Positions 24,290-36,964 of a stretch of 64,000 nt of DNA are shown here, one piece after another. Numbering within the stretch: the first letter of the stretch is position 1; every line of letters begins with the position of its first letter. The position numbers were made by a program, and so were the translations under genes. Source of the DNA: Tanypteryx hageni (Eukaryota; Arthropoda; Insecta; Odonata; Petaluridae); the NCBI GenBank assembly GCA_028673005.1, contig CM054112.1, positions 186,446,564 to 186,510,563 on the forward strand. The letters run 5' to 3'. The notes below the pieces were generated by a model, which saw only the letters and a list, made by a program, of their open reading frames with translations, was not told the DNA's origin and did not search any database.

Positions 24290-25920
24290 AATGGATTGGC
24301 TTTTTTTGGAAATCGCTTCGGTGTAAAATAGGTACATTTTTCTTTTCCAAGCATGAAATTAAACTACGAAAACACGACCATACATTAAAATCTGTATCTT
24401 ACGGACTTGGGATATTACGGACAGCGTCCGCCGAACCGGTTTTTTGTCTGGTGGGCCGCGTGAGGTTTGCTCTCTATGAGAAAATAATCATTGGAGTCGG
24501 TTTTTATCTGTGTTTGAGAACGTTTTAATAGAAATATTTTCCTAAAATTCTTAAATAAAATTTTCGCTCTCCACGCAACAATAATTGGAAAGGAAATAGT
24601 AATGAAAATGAATTATCGATCTCGCCTTACGGTCAAGATGATGCATCGGAATCAATAATCGGCGAATTGCCTCCAAAGGCGGCTGCTTTGTAGCATCTGC
24701 TTTATCCGACCGTTTTATCGCTCAAGTGATTATCTCGATCATCTAAATGAATCCACTTTTGTGACATGTTGCCTGTTTGAAAAATCAATCGAAACGTCTT
24801 GCAGCAATGTATCAAATAGATTTTCCTCTCCGCCGTAATGGGATCTAAATTTCCGGCGTGAAGAAGTCATCATCCGAAAGATCCACGAACCGTTTTTTCG
24901 ATAAGATAATATTCCTAATTTTTCGCCTCGATTTTATAGACTATCACCTAATGCGAACAGCCCTTCCCCCCTACAGTCCGTAGAATCGAGGCTCTATTGC
25001 ACAATAAATAGACTTCATCCCTCCCTTAGCAAAAGAAAAGTAACATGAAACAAATGCAAGTTAAAAAGAGGTTTCAACCGATTGCCTCCCTATTCAACAC
25101 GGAAAAGGAAAGTAAAAAAAAACCACGCGTAAAATCACCGCGGAATCAATTTGTCGTTTATCTAAGAATCTAAAGAATTAAAGCGATCGTTTCTTTGTCG
25201 GCGGAACGAAAACTTGCATTCAAGCGCGGTAACTGGGGCGCGTAAAATTCAAAATGTAAAAGACATAAGATCCCACGACGGCATTATCGGGAGCCGGATA
25301 CAACTCCCACTTGCCGAACGAAGACATTCGTGCCCAAGTAACATTTCTAAAAGACATACGACTTCCGTTTTATCCCCCTTCGGCAATTGATATTTTTTTC
25401 CTCCGAAACGGCAACGACAAGCGGCAAGTGTGCATACGGTCCATTAATTCAGGCGCGATGGACATGCAAAAAAATGCCGAGTCTGAAAGAGCAAGAGAGC
25501 AGGTTGCAAGCCTTGGACGTACTCCGGCGGCGCGCGTTGGTGCGGATCGATTATTTAGCCGCCTTCTCGATGGAGCGGGGGCGGATGCACAGGGGCAGAG
25601 AAAGGGGGGAAAGACGGAAAACTTGTGCGTCTATGCGGTAGGAAATGTTAAAAGAAGGGCTCGAGGAGGAGGATTGTTTCTTTCCTTCGCGGCGCGAAGA
25701 CCTGTCACGGATGACGTCCTGCGCGAATGACGTCAGCTGAATCCAAAGGAAAAGAAACACTAGAAGCGTCGTTTCTGAACGCACCACGTCGCGCCTTCTT
25801 TTCCTTTTTTTCTTCTTTTTTTTATAATAAAAACACGTTTCAACGAGGAAGTTTATGACGACTTCTCGGTCTCGCGTCTTTTTAGTGCTTTTTGTCATTG
25901 CTGAAAAGCACTATTTATTA
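24290..25920. other. Unique DNA, no gene recognised
   Basis: AT-rich to about 25430, then a CpG-rich patch at about 25460-25740 with a 139-codon plus frame (25311-25730) that has no recognisable domain. Two cAMP-response-element-like words lie at the end of this patch and are listed separately. A poly-T/CTT tract follows near 25798-25823. Confidence 0.5.
25712..25735. promoter_or_regulatory. Tandem CRE-like sites in a CpG-rich patch
   Basis: TGACGTCC at 25712-25719 and a perfect palindromic TGACGTCA at 25728-25735 lie 16 bp apart at the edge of a CpG-rich patch. TGACGTCA is the binding site of CREB/ATF-type bZIP factors. The pairing is suggestive of a regulatory element, but no TATA box, transcription start or adjacent gene can be shown. 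Another perfect TGACGTCA occurs at 39802-39809. Confidence 0.2.
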
Positions 25921-25924
25921 CCTT

Positions 25925-26570
25925 CGTGATGTCCGTCCGTGCGCATATATCAGGGGAGAACTGGCTTAACCGATTTCAACCAAATATAGCACATACTATT
26001 TGGACCGCAACAACCAAACAGTGGTGCCACAATTACAAATTTAACTCTTTCAGTAACAATGGGTTTGGAGAGAACTGGCTGTACGGATTTCAACTAAATT
26101 TCACATATGAGGTTAGTACACCATATCATTATAAAATCAAGATGTTGAAAGCGGAGCTAAAGAGCAGGGCTACCACACTAAAAAATAAATAATATTTTTT
26201 AATCGTATTTCTAGAGATTTGACCTCATATACTTTAACCAGATGTAATATATTTAATCTTCATATAGATAACCAAAACAGCATATTTTAACCAGGTCGAC
26301 TAAACAGGGTTACCAAATATCAAGATTATAATTTTCCTGTAACTATGAATTTGAAAGGTATAGGCTAAACCGATTTCAAAAAGAAATTTCGCTTGTGGGA
26401 CGAGTATAGAATGGAAAAACGAAATGAACATGCATATAACGGATCTAAAAAGCAGCGCTACCACAATATAAGGAAAAATAATTTTCTGATTTCAAAGCAA
26501 ATACATTAGTATACGATTATACTACGGCGAATTTGACGAAAAGCACTTCTGTACCACGGGAAACCAGTGT
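25925..26570. repeat. Decayed internally repeated element, about four units
   Basis: Two motifs recur in order. Motif 1, ACTGGCTTAACCGATTTCAA, appears at 25960-25979, 26074-26093 and, diverged, 26359-26378. Motif 2, CAG(G/T)G(C/T)TACCACA, appears around 26019-26030, 26165-26177, 26305-26314 and 26453-26466. A GTCCGTCCGTGCGC word precedes the first unit. The phrase 'CCGATTTCAACNAAAT' after GTCCGTCCGT is reminiscent of widespread insect repeat families, but I cannot name the family. It looks like an old tandem satellite or the interior of a degraded transposon. Confidence 0.55.
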
Positions 26571-26652
26571 ACATCCCTACTTGTTTCTTTTTTGTTTAGT
26601 GTGGGAGAATGTAGAAAATGGTCGCGGAATGATTCCTTCGGAGGGTCTAGGA

Positions 26653-27241
26653 GAGCGATTCCCAAAATTTTTGTAGTCCCGGCACTCTTTCAAAAGTAAA
26701 GAGAATTTCGCGACACCCTAGCCTCGAAGCAAGGTTTTATATTTATGCATACGGACAGGGCCGGCCCGAGCTATGGACGAGTTGGGCGGGTGCCCGGGGC
26801 ATCAAAGTCTTGGGGCGCTAACCCGACCAACTCTCTATGCATTACATGTAAATGAAAAAATATTTTATAACAATTTATAACGCAGAACAGACTGAAATGC
26901 TGATGGCATTCCTTTTATTTTTTTATCAGTAATTTTACCGTGTGTTGACTAAATTAACATGTATTTTGTAAATACCTCAACAAACATTTACGAGGGAGTG
27001 CTATCTCGCCCGAGGCGCCAAAATAATTCCAGCCGCCCCTGCATATGGATGTTACAATCTTTGGACGCATTCATTTGTTGGTGCTACACCATAATCAATT
27101 TATTCGAGGAGAACTTATTGCCCTTATGACCTATCAGCACTTCTGAATCGTTTATTTATCTACGAAACATATTTCTTCGCGGCACACCTAAAAATCACCT
27201 GCGGCACCCATGTGCCGCGGGACTCGGTTTGAAAACCAATG
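26653..27241 (+). mobile_element. hAT-like MITE carrying a nested second element
   Basis: The outer element has the left end GAGCGATTCCCAAAATTTTT and the right end CGGTTTGAAAACCAATG. A perfect 8-bp flanking duplication, GTCTAGGA, lies at 26645-26652 and 27242-27249. Near the two ends, GGCACTC and CGGCACCCATGTGCCGCGG form the G/C-rich subterminal words typical of such MITEs. Its interior is interrupted at 26756-27041 by another hAT-like element. Removing that insert and one 8-bp duplicate leaves a 295-bp original element. No transposase is encoded. Confidence 0.87.
26756..27041 (+). mobile_element. Nested hAT-like MITE, 286 bp
   Basis: The left end is CAGGGCCGGCCCGAGCTATG and the right end is CCAGCCGCCCCTG, giving an inverted CAGGG(C/G)CGGC. 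The flanks CATACGGA (26748-26755) and CATATGGA (27042-27049) match at 7 of 8 positions, the hAT-type target duplication. Subterminal GGGGCGC and GGCGCC words lie inside both ends. It sits entirely inside the element at 26653-27241 and therefore inserted later. It has no coding capacity. Confidence 0.87.
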
Positions 27242-27249
27242 GTCTAGGA

Positions 27250-30200
27250 TCTTCTTCTCGTACACCACTTAAAAAATACACCGTTCATCCATTTTCAACG
27301 AAAATCAGTTTAGAAAATTGGATAACTACGTGAAAGTTTAACGCGGGCGCATAGTTTTCGTTTGCAATTTTTCGATTTTCAGTAGCATGCGGTAAGGAAG
27401 AAAGATTAACAGGAAAATATTTTTGGAGGATTAGCAGTATTTTACGAATCTCATAAATTAACGTAAGACCATTGGCTCCACTATTTTATCGTTAAATGTT
27501 ATTTATTCGATACAACTACTCGAAATCGATATGCATCTACATGTTAACTTATAACTCACCAAGCTGGTGGGTGGCAGGGGATGCAATGCACCGAGACCTA
27601 CCTAACAGTTATTACTCGCAGATTTGACTTTCCTGTTATGCTCTCGTATTTTTCTCGGAAAGAATGGGCCTCCATAAAGCTCCGTCCTAGAATCGACCTC
27701 ACGTATCTTATCGTCATGATCTTTTCTACCTATGTAGGTTGGAGTCTCAATTTTTCCCAATACATCCTCTGCTAGACATTCTGACCTGTATTTCTCTAGA
27801 ATACACGTAAGGGTTATTGATATGAAAAATCGTATGGATAGAAATACCAGTTTGAGGAAAAAAACTATTTTCTCGTTTCTCATCCAAGATGGTGCTGGAG
27901 AATTTGGGTGTAATCGGAATGTCTTCTTATTTGACGGACAAAACTTAAAGACACCCCTCCGCTGTGAGAGATGTATCTGACCCAGAAACATGGCAATTAG
28001 CTCCCCTCGATACACAAATGCCCCTTATTGGCGAGGGGCGGTGAAGAAATCCGGAATGCCAATTCGATCAGCTGATGTCTATGTCACAAGAGAGCCCTAA
28101 GTGATCATGGGGGTAATGATTCCTGGGTAAAAAAACGTGACTAGTCACTCTTCTGGGATACGTGCAAAACGAAAAGAGCTTTAGAAATATTAGTCATCAA
28201 ATTTTTTTCCATTACAAAAAAATTAGCGTCATGAAAGTATCATTGAGACAAAAACAACCATATCTAACGGGCGTTAAAATTTTCGTTACAATAAGTTATT
28301 ATCTCCGTTACATTACGCTGAAAGGTAAAACACACAGAAAGGTAAACTCTGTGATCACCAGTTACCTTCAAGAAAAGGCGAAACCATACTGGCAAACGAC
28401 GGACTAGGGAGACGCACTCTATCCTTTAGCAAGGTTTATCAAAATGATCGAGGATGCATTACTTAACCACTCAGTGATAAATATACAAAAAAACACGAGG
28501 AGATATGAATGCCTATTTACAATCCAAACCGCTACGAAAGAAAGCGAGGGCGGCACTAAAAACAAGAAACAAGCAGGTTTTCTTTCATTTTTGAAAAAAA
28601 AAACGAATTTTTGAAGCGTTAAATAAAAACTATAACAGCTTTTTTTCAACCAGCCAGACAAGAGAATTCACTTCGAACAAAAAAGCGAAATACATTGACC
28701 AGCGTTTGATCCAGCATATCACGAGAAAGGAAAAGTTATTTAACCGCGAAAGGGGATAAAAGAACATTATTCCGAATTTTCAATCCGAAATCCGTCTCTT
28801 TTCAGCCGGATCGATCTTCGTTCCCTTCGTTTATGGAGCGAGCGAACCTTTTCCTTCGTAATTCCCACGGCTTTCCCTTCCTGAACATAAACTCCTTCCC
28901 TCTCCCCTTCCTCCCGCAAGAGAATAGGGATCAATGGATCGTGCAGACTCAAAATTTTCTTCAAAAATTTCGCACGCACGGCGAAAAAAAGCATTCCGAG
29001 ACACTGTTCGGGTGTCTCTTGGGAATTTAAAAACGAAATCCGATTGTTTTGGCCGCGTCCCGTCATTGCGACGAGACAACGTGAGACAGGCAGAAAGACG
29101 GAGAGAGTTCTTAAAAGTCAGCGGTGACTTTTCTTTTTGGAAAACCCATCCAACCACCCTCCTCGGACCGTGGCACGCTAGGGTCCCGTCACGAAGGAGG
29201 ATGCGTCGTGGAATTCTGCCACGTGCACGGGGATGAAAAGAGGGAGTGAGGGATAGGGGTAAGTGGAAGGAGGGGCGGCGGGGGGCGGAGTGATACCAGC
29301 ACGCCAAGCTGTAGGCAAGTCTCAATACAGCTCGTGTTGATTGAATTTTTTTCACGTCGCTGTGGAAAGATTCCAAACTTGGTCGAGGAATCGGTCACGA
29401 GAAAAAGGGCATGGAACGTGTTTTTCGAAGAATTTTTTTCCCTCTGCTCAAATTATGGAGGCTCAAAAAAATGTGGGAAAATCGACTGAAATCGTTGACT
29501 GCCAAGACAATGAAATTTGTATAATTACTTTCACGATGAGCCTGTAGTTTGATGATGTAAAATGACGCAAACTGTGATTGCCAGCAAATTAACAATAAAA
29601 ATCTCCATTAATAATTCATAAAATTAAACTAATCGTGAAATATCGCAGAACTGTATGCCTGATACTGCTTCCGCTTTTAAACGAGTTATTTAAGGAGACC
29701 ATTAATGGAAGTTGCGCCTTTTATCCCAAGCATATTTATTGGTTTCCGATGGCTGAATTCAAGGCCAGAAATTGCCAAGCTGTTACGGTTGGATAACATA
29801 AAATCTAAAATTGAAGATTAAACATAAAAATGTGAAAGATTATTCCGGAGGATATTTCTATGACCTTTAAAATTCCTCCTCCAATTGACTCAAAGACCAC
29901 CAAAAAAAGCCACTAACCTATAATTATCCCAAAAATATGCGATTTCTTCCCTAGATAATTTGAGAATCACCAAGAAGATGGCCAGAATTAATATACAATA
30001 CTGATGCTTACAAAAGTATTTATACATGTAATGATATGCCAGTGCGCAATTTCAAAACATTACATTTATAAAGATAACCCCAATCATAACAATTAATAAA
30101 GGTAATAAAAACGGCAAGATGAATTTATGCTTTCAACGGAGTTCTTGCGTAGGTACATATTTAATACGAAGAACTAAAAATAACTATTGCACAAAGGAAA

Positions 30201-30545
30201 TATACGCGAATTATTTTCTTGATTTCGATTAAACTACAGAAAAGCGAGTTAGGTCAAGAATATATCTTTAAGTACATATAACTAGTTTAAACACGTTAGT
30301 TTGTTTGTAATTTTCTTTATGATGAGAGTCGGGCTGTGCCAAATTCTTAGAAGCGTCCTTCCGAGTGTCTATACCGAGATAATTTCCTGGTAGACGAGTA
30401 CTCGCCGTCAACAGACATCACTGATCATTCTGACAGCATTAAAAAATTGTCGTTAACGTTTCTGTTTCAATTAATCGTTGAAATCACCAATACACAAATA
30501 ACACGAATGTTTTTAAGAACAAGGAGAGCTAAAATTGATTCTTAC
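27250..30545. other. Unique DNA, no gene recognised
   Basis: No domain-bearing frame is seen. The frames at minus 27602-28015 (137 codons) and minus 28831-29376 (181 codons) lack recognisable motifs. A strong acceptor-like site (CCGTCTCTTTTCAG) ends at 28805 on the plus strand without a convincing downstream exon. The stretch from about 29560 to 30540 is AT-rich with no distinguishing features apart from an open, ATG-less 81-codon frame at 30351-30593. Confidence 0.5.
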
Positions 30546-30573
30546 CCATTGCGCCAAACAACATGGACCAACC
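30546..30573 (-). other. Candidate 28-nt microexon
   Basis: On the minus strand an acceptor with a T-rich tract (TTTATAATTTTTATTAG) is followed by 28 nt and the donor GTAAGAA. In phase 0 the segment reads GWSMLFGAM plus one base. This is hydrophobic and resembles part of a membrane helix. The segment is more G+C-rich than the flanking AT-rich DNA. A faint likeness to the FGAM(F) stretch in the seven-helix domain of class C receptors was considered, but nine residues are too few to claim homology. The phase is compatible with the candidate exon at 21501-21625 only through its alternative acceptor. Confidence 0.22.
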
Positions 30574-30579
30574 CTAATA

Positions 30580-33500
30580 AAAATTATAAATAAATGGATA
30601 GAGGCGAAAACATTCCTACCAAACCTTTTAAAGCAACTATTAAATCGACCGGGATAAAACTGAAGAACTAGCAAGAAAATAATGCACGAAATGAAGCGTG
30701 GTTATTACCTAATACGAACAGAACCTACCCCTTAAAGAGTCGCATTTCGCTCACGAGTACTCTCCATTAGCGCGAAAAACTGACGTCTTTCAATGGTCGA
30801 CCATAATGATCCTCCCGAAAGGAAATATGCCTCAGAGCACGAAACGGCGTAATAAATTGCGCCCAGCAAAAACGACTGCAAGGGATTAAAAGGTCGAAGG
30901 ACGCCGCCTTCCGGTGAGGAGGCACTCCCCATCACGTAGCGCGAAGCAGTACGGCGAATCCCATTCCTCGCAAAGTTAAGTGCACAAATCAAGCTGGGAA
31001 AGAGGAGGAAGAGGAGGAAACCCGACTCGTGGGCGTCCTGAGGATGGTAGGCTAAGGGGAAGGGAAGGAGATAGGAGAGATGGGTTGAGTCCACCCTAGT
31101 GTATTTCCTTCTGCTTGATCGCTCTTAAGAGCCTTTATCTTTTGAAGCTTGAAGACGGGAGGGAATGTATAACCCCCTTCCCCATGCGGGAAGGAGTTCC
31201 CTCCGAGTTGTCGTCAAAACCCAACCCCCCTGCCCCCTTCTGCCCTCGAAGTGGTCCCAGAAGGGCGTCGTCTTCTACTCTTACACGAGAGCGTAGGTGG
31301 TGGGAGTGGATGAAGAGGAAGTCTGCGATGCCGTCGGACTGCCATTCAGCTTAAGGGAGGGAGGGTCCATCTCAGGGGATCCACGGGAGGAGATTGCCGA
31401 ACTGGTCGGAGAGATCGGGTGTAGGAAAAGATAGGGGGAAGTAGCGCGGGTGGGATGACGGTATATCACAAACTCGCGAACTAAACATCTCTCGTTCCAT
31501 TTTGATTCTCTTCCCCTAAGGAAGGATCCATTTTGAGAAGAGCGACGACCCCATTCTCCTCCACCCTTCTCCAGCCATTTCCATACATGCGTGGGAATGC
31601 ATTGTTTCGATTCGCGGGCAAAATAATTCCTCGGAAGCGAACCACGGAGGGTTGAGAGAAGAGGGTTCGTCAATTTCTGGGGACATGAGGCGTATTGAAA
31701 TGGTAGGGAAATGGGATTTCCTTCATTCATGGCGCTTCCAATTCTATGGAATACGCGTCAACTATCCGACCGCACAAAAAGGAATAACTTGGATTTTTAT
31801 TTTTTCCGTGCCTTTCACAGGCTGACGACCAGTTTTATTTTTTGATTAACAGGTCGTAAAGCGTGTGATTATAATCGCGTTCTGTACATCAGTTCAGTCG
31901 ATCGCAAAGGGCAATATAAATGCGCATCGCATTATGTGATAATTATAGCCCTTTGGTGACCTTCACCACCGTTGAAGTCTCCGGGAGCACCCGAGATGAA
32001 TCGTACGTAACCAGATAATGAAGTCCTGATTTTTTCATTCAGAGCTCTCCTCTCCCTCTATCCATCCGTCTTGAGGTATCGACAAAAAGGGCACAAAAAA
32101 GAATGGGGACTACCGTGGGAAAGGGTTAAGCTGGTTTATAAATCCACCTCATCGAATACGTTTGGAAAGCATCCCGAGAAAGTACCCATTTTATGAGGAG
32201 GCAGCCGTGAGTTGCCTCACTAGTCGTGAGAGAGCTCCATGCGTTTCATCATAAATGCGTCCCATCGCCAACTTATATTAATCTACAAAAATGATACGAG
32301 CACAAGAATAAGACATCATAGTTTGAGAATAATAATCTGAAAAACAGAGATATGATGCTAGACACGCTTTATAATTTCGGAAAGAATTATGGCTTTCCAA
32401 TACGCATTAATAAATTTAAAGAGGCAAATTACAAGATTCGACATTGAGGAGTAAAATATAAGATCGGTAGGTTTTAAACTCAATCTTGCATTCTTCTGAC
32501 CATTGGTTGAAAAACACAAACTGCAGAGCAACAAAGTAAATGTAAATTTTAACAAGCTGGGGCAGCTACTAAGTAAGGACCATTGTGATTTTTACGCAAC
32601 AACCTGTTTTTTCTAAACACACAACGATATGTCATCTGCTCGGGATTCAATTTTGACGTCCTCGAGACTTAAGCATTACTTCTCTGAAAGAATACAGAAG
32701 GTCAGGATATTTAAACAATAAGCCTTCGCGGCAGCCGTGATGGAAGATCTTTATTTTAATCGGAGTCTTCTCCGACCATTAACTTTCCTGCGACTTTTAA
32801 ATTGGTGCAAGAAACCATCATCAATCATATGCCATAATTGCCACTCCATCTAGTCGAAAGACAATCCGAAAAGACTTTAAAAGTCTAACACATCGTAAAA
32901 AAAGAATAGCCTCTATGTAGAACTAACATCTAACGACTCATCCGAAACGGTGGTCGAAGCTGGGCGGACGAGTAAATGAAAATGGGCACCCACGACGCCA
33001 ATAGATAATAGGGAGAAAGTTTGTTTGCTCATCTATGATTTGTGTCAAGATTTGAGTAAAAAAGAGATACAGAAAGCACAGGAGAAACTTTGATAGGCAG
33101 CAAATGATAAGCATGAAAGGGATTTTCTTAAACTTGGTCGATTAACAAGTAGCTTCGCTCTAACTGCCGCGGTTTTCTCCAGACTGAAACAATGGGCGAA
33201 TTTCGAGTATCAGTTCCGGCAGGACGTAAATGCGCGACCGACGTTCTCGGCGTGACGGCTGAGAAAGATTCGATCTATCTCCTTCCCGCTCTCTTTGTCT
33301 CTCTCGGAAGACCATCGTGTTGCTCTACCAAAGTGCAGAATCCGAAGGAATGGGTCCTTTGCTGAGAGGTCACCGCGGGTAAGGAAAAGAAAAAAGGTAC
33401 GACCTTGAGCCGTTACCAGATGGAGGAGGTGGGGAGGTAGCGCAGAAGAAAAGGAGAAGTCCATCTGCCCCCGGAGAGCAATCATCTCCCCACAAAAGGG

Positions 33501-36500
33501 GCCTCCTGCGCTACGCTAAGGTTTTAAAAGCTGAAAGAGGCGAGGAAGGAGCCTTGGGGCACATGCAACAGCGAGCGGACCTGATCCACGACAGAAAAAG
33601 AGGGAAGAGGCAGCAGGACATTTGGAGAGAGATGGAGAAAAACATGGCGAGCACACACACACAAACTCAGAATTCCAAGAATGCACCACAGCTACACGTC
33701 TCTCATTCCCGTCCCTCCTCCTGCCCTCACCCTTCCACTCTCGACCTTTCCCCAACCCTTCACACCAGCATCCCCATCTCTCTCAACCGTACCTCAATAT
33801 CCTAAGATTCTCCCACCGACCAAGGCTACTTGAAGGCCACACGGGAAAGAGAGGGACAAAACCGAAGCGAACGGTTAAGACAACGCACTCAGATGGATCT
33901 CGGGTTTGTTTAGCGGTGCTGGTTGAGGGCAATAATTGCGTAAGCAACGGCTACATGAAATGACGGCGCCTTCTTCATCCGCAAAGGCCGAGGCGGCGAT
34001 GTAACTAGGTCGGTGTAGTGCTCTCATCCCTCAAAATGAGATAATACGCGGCGAGAAAGACAAGCTAACATAGAAAAACGCAAGCCGGGTAGAGAAGGCG
34101 TGAAAGACAGACATGGAGGAAGGAGGCGAGAGTTCTCTTTTGAAAGTGCCGCGTCTAAGAAAAACATGGGAAGGCCTGGATGCGAAGGGGAAAATAGATT
34201 GGAGGGCGAGGATGGAATACCGGCCAAAACGGTGTTAATTACGCCCCCGAGAGGATCACGATTCGTGAACGACACCACGAAGTGTTTCGCAGATGTTATC
34301 TCAGGAAGATATGAGACTATTAGTCTATAAAGAAGGGCACTCAGTCATTTTTAAATCGAAAAAATCTTGCAATGTGAGAAAAATGTTACTTGTATTGTTC
34401 GGAGGAATCTTATAAATGCGAAAAAATTTCAAAAGTTTAAAACTACAGCCATATAACCTACAGCAACACGTTTTAAATGCTGGCAGAGATACCGCACTGC
34501 CGTCAAATTCAGAATATAGGGATGAGGGTGCATATGCCGCAAAGATCAAACAATGCCGCGAATGCTTGCCTTTCAACCTCACAACCCAAACGCTTTTGAA
34601 ATACATAAATCTTAAGTTTAAGAAGCACGATTTTCAACGATGTTACTTTTACACGTAATTTCTTTAACATCACTCGATCGGCAAAACAATACTACAAAGC
34701 TGACATCATTAAAGGAAACAAATAAATCCATCCATAAAACTACATTATCCATTATAAAAAACAACGAAGTTCCCAAGAAGCACGCCAAAAATCCTCCGCA
34801 ATTTGGATTTTCAGACACGAAACAAAAGAACATAATAGTTAGCACAGCTAAGCGGGAGTGAGAGACAAATTTTCCTTTCCTCTTCCTTCTAGGAACTCAT
34901 CATACTTCCCCAAATGCATTTATGCGGCATACCTTTCTCTCCTGAAACAAAAAAAAAAACAAGTAAAAGAATGCAAGCACCCTGAACAAAAGGTCGCCAT
35001 CCCGCATTTTTGGAGACTTCGATAGGCGAGAGAGAGAAAGGAAAAAGGAGAATGATGGTGATGATGATGATGGGTGGTTGGTTGGGTTGGCCGGCTAGCC
35101 GCGACGGAATGGCGGAGGAAAAGGTCAGCCGGACCCTTCAAACCGAGGGCCCCTCGGGGTGCACCGCAGATTTGCTGCCTCCTCGAAAAGAGAGGAGGGG
35201 AAGAGAAAGAGGTAGAGCAGTCGAGGGGAAGAAAAGGGCGAGGTGGGGTGGGGAGAAATAAAAGGAGCGAGGCCACGAGCAAAGGACGAGGATAGAGAAA
35301 GGGATGGTGTGAGAAAGGATGAACTTGCGATGGATCAGAGGTAGGGAGAGGGATGCGGGCCCACACATTGTTGTTGGCCCGAGCCTCGCGAGACCTTCGC
35401 CAGGGTCCGCCACCGGCACGTGTCATTGACCTCCGCTCCCCTCTCCCCAACCCACGACGTACTCTCTCCCTCTCTCCTCTCGCCCATCGCACTCACTTCC
35501 TAGTCTGCCCACGCTCATTTCCCTTTCTCCCGCCCCTCTTTCTCCTTTCTCCCTCTCGAAATCGCCACACAGCCTACCTCCCGACCTCGCAACCCTCTCT
35601 CTTTTTTCCTCCCTCCCTTATCTCTCTCTCCGCCGAGCAAACACCTACGAATCAACAATCAGCCACGCCCTCCGAGAGAACCTTTCACACCGTACTTCTT
35701 CTTGCTAACTCTCTCGCATCTCCCCCGCCACCCAAAATGGAGGCGGAAAATCGTGAGGTGGTGGAGGGTGGAGGAATTTTTAGCGAGCGAGGGACACGTA
35801 AGGGGAAAAAATACGATTCCTCCCCCATCCGCCTGGCCGGCCGAGAGGAACGCACGTGCGTGGATGTATCGATGGTATTTAGAGCCTGTTGGCTAGATTC
35901 CTTACTCCTTAGTCCACGCACGCATGCCCCGGGTACGGAATGTTTTTTTCGTCGAGTCCCGAATGCGCGAGTCACGCGTGCACCACGCGCGGGTGCCGCT
36001 TACTTTCGGGAGAGGTTGCATACGAGAAGACGGCTCTTATACCGGAAAAAATGTTCGCAAAAACGAAAGTCACCTTGACACGGGGCGGAAATGCGGGAGA
36101 GGAAATCGGGTGGGGTGGCTGAGAGGTGAATCACGCAAGAGCGAACGATTTCGGGAGAGTGCCCGCGAGAAGAATGGAAGGAGAGAGAAAATAAGGAAGT
36201 GAAAGACAAAAGATATTCTAGAGGCGGATATATAATCCGTGCCAATTCTATGCGTGCAAAAATCTCAAAGGCAATGAATAACGGATGATATGCGTGGAGA
36301 AATATTGAAACGTAGAGAGGGTTTCCGTTATTCCTCGATCTTTTCGCTCTCGAAATCGCCGAGAAAATGAGCGAGGAATTTAAACATGACGAAGGAGAGC
36401 CGATCTTTTACTGTTATTCTACTTGACGGAGGGTAGGAGGAATGCGCTGCACGCGTTTATTTGATACATACATATTTTTGCGAACGTGGACATAAATTCC

Positions 36501-36780
36501 CTTTGGGATGTAACGGGCGTTAATGGCGAAACGACGATGAGTAAACAAATGTTAAATAATATCATCGACGTCAAATTATGCTTCAAAGCAGGGATCTCTT
36601 GACGTAAGCCGGTGGTGGGGACGGTATTTTTAAAAATCAGTAAAAAGGAATGCTGAAATCAAAATTCTCCAAATTTATATTCTCCTAACCTTCACTAGAA
36701 AATTATCGAGCTCGTCTATTGCCTGAAAATAAATATTAGAATAAGCAAATAAGTATAATAAATTGAAATTTTGTGAGCTT
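30580..36780. other. Unique DNA with CpG-rich, strand-skewed patches, no gene recognised
   Basis: AT-rich tracts alternate with CpG-rich ones. From about 35000 to 35340 the plus strand is purine-rich, and from about 35390 to 35640 it is pyrimidine-rich. From 35740 to 36200 the DNA is CpG-rich. The 241-codon plus frame 35353-36078 and the 190-codon minus frame 34920-35492 arise from this skew and show no domains. A strong acceptor-like site (CTTTCCTCTTCCTTCTAG) ends at 34892 on the plus strand. This CpG-dense kilobase could be promoter-like, but nothing in the sequence proves it. Confidence 0.5.
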
Positions 36781-36962
36781 GTATTAGATATCTCCGATAG
36801 CTACTGCAAGATAATAAAGAACCAGGTGTGCATTTCGGCTACAAAGCAGCCGTCTTAAGTGGGGATTCACCGAAAGTACATACATATATTCTTAAAATAA
36901 TTTTCCCCGACAGTAGAATCTAAATATTTTTATAACCTCGTTATGGCTATTGGAGATACCTA
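36781..36962. repeat. Foldback repeat, copy A
   Basis: The left arm TTAGATATCTCCGATAGCTA (36784-36803) is inverted at the right as TTATGGCTATTGGAGATACC (36941-36960), matching at roughly 17 of 20 positions. Between them, GTGTGCATTTCGGCTACAAA, GCAGCCGTC and GGGGATTCACCGAAA are shared, in opposite orientation, with 61054-61150. It is probably a short non-autonomous transposon of unknown class. No target duplication was identified. Confidence 0.55.
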
Positions 36963-36964
36963 CG

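Noticed and set aside
30351..30593. 81-codon ATG-less open frame after a CTTAG acceptor-like site
   Set aside because: The acceptor lacks a pyrimidine tract and the peptide shows no domain. Such frames occur by chance in a window of this size.
35353..36078. 241-codon plus-strand frame
   Set aside because: Its open length follows from pyrimidine-rich then CpG-rich composition with few stop codons. The overlapping minus and other plus frames are also long, and no motif is recognised.
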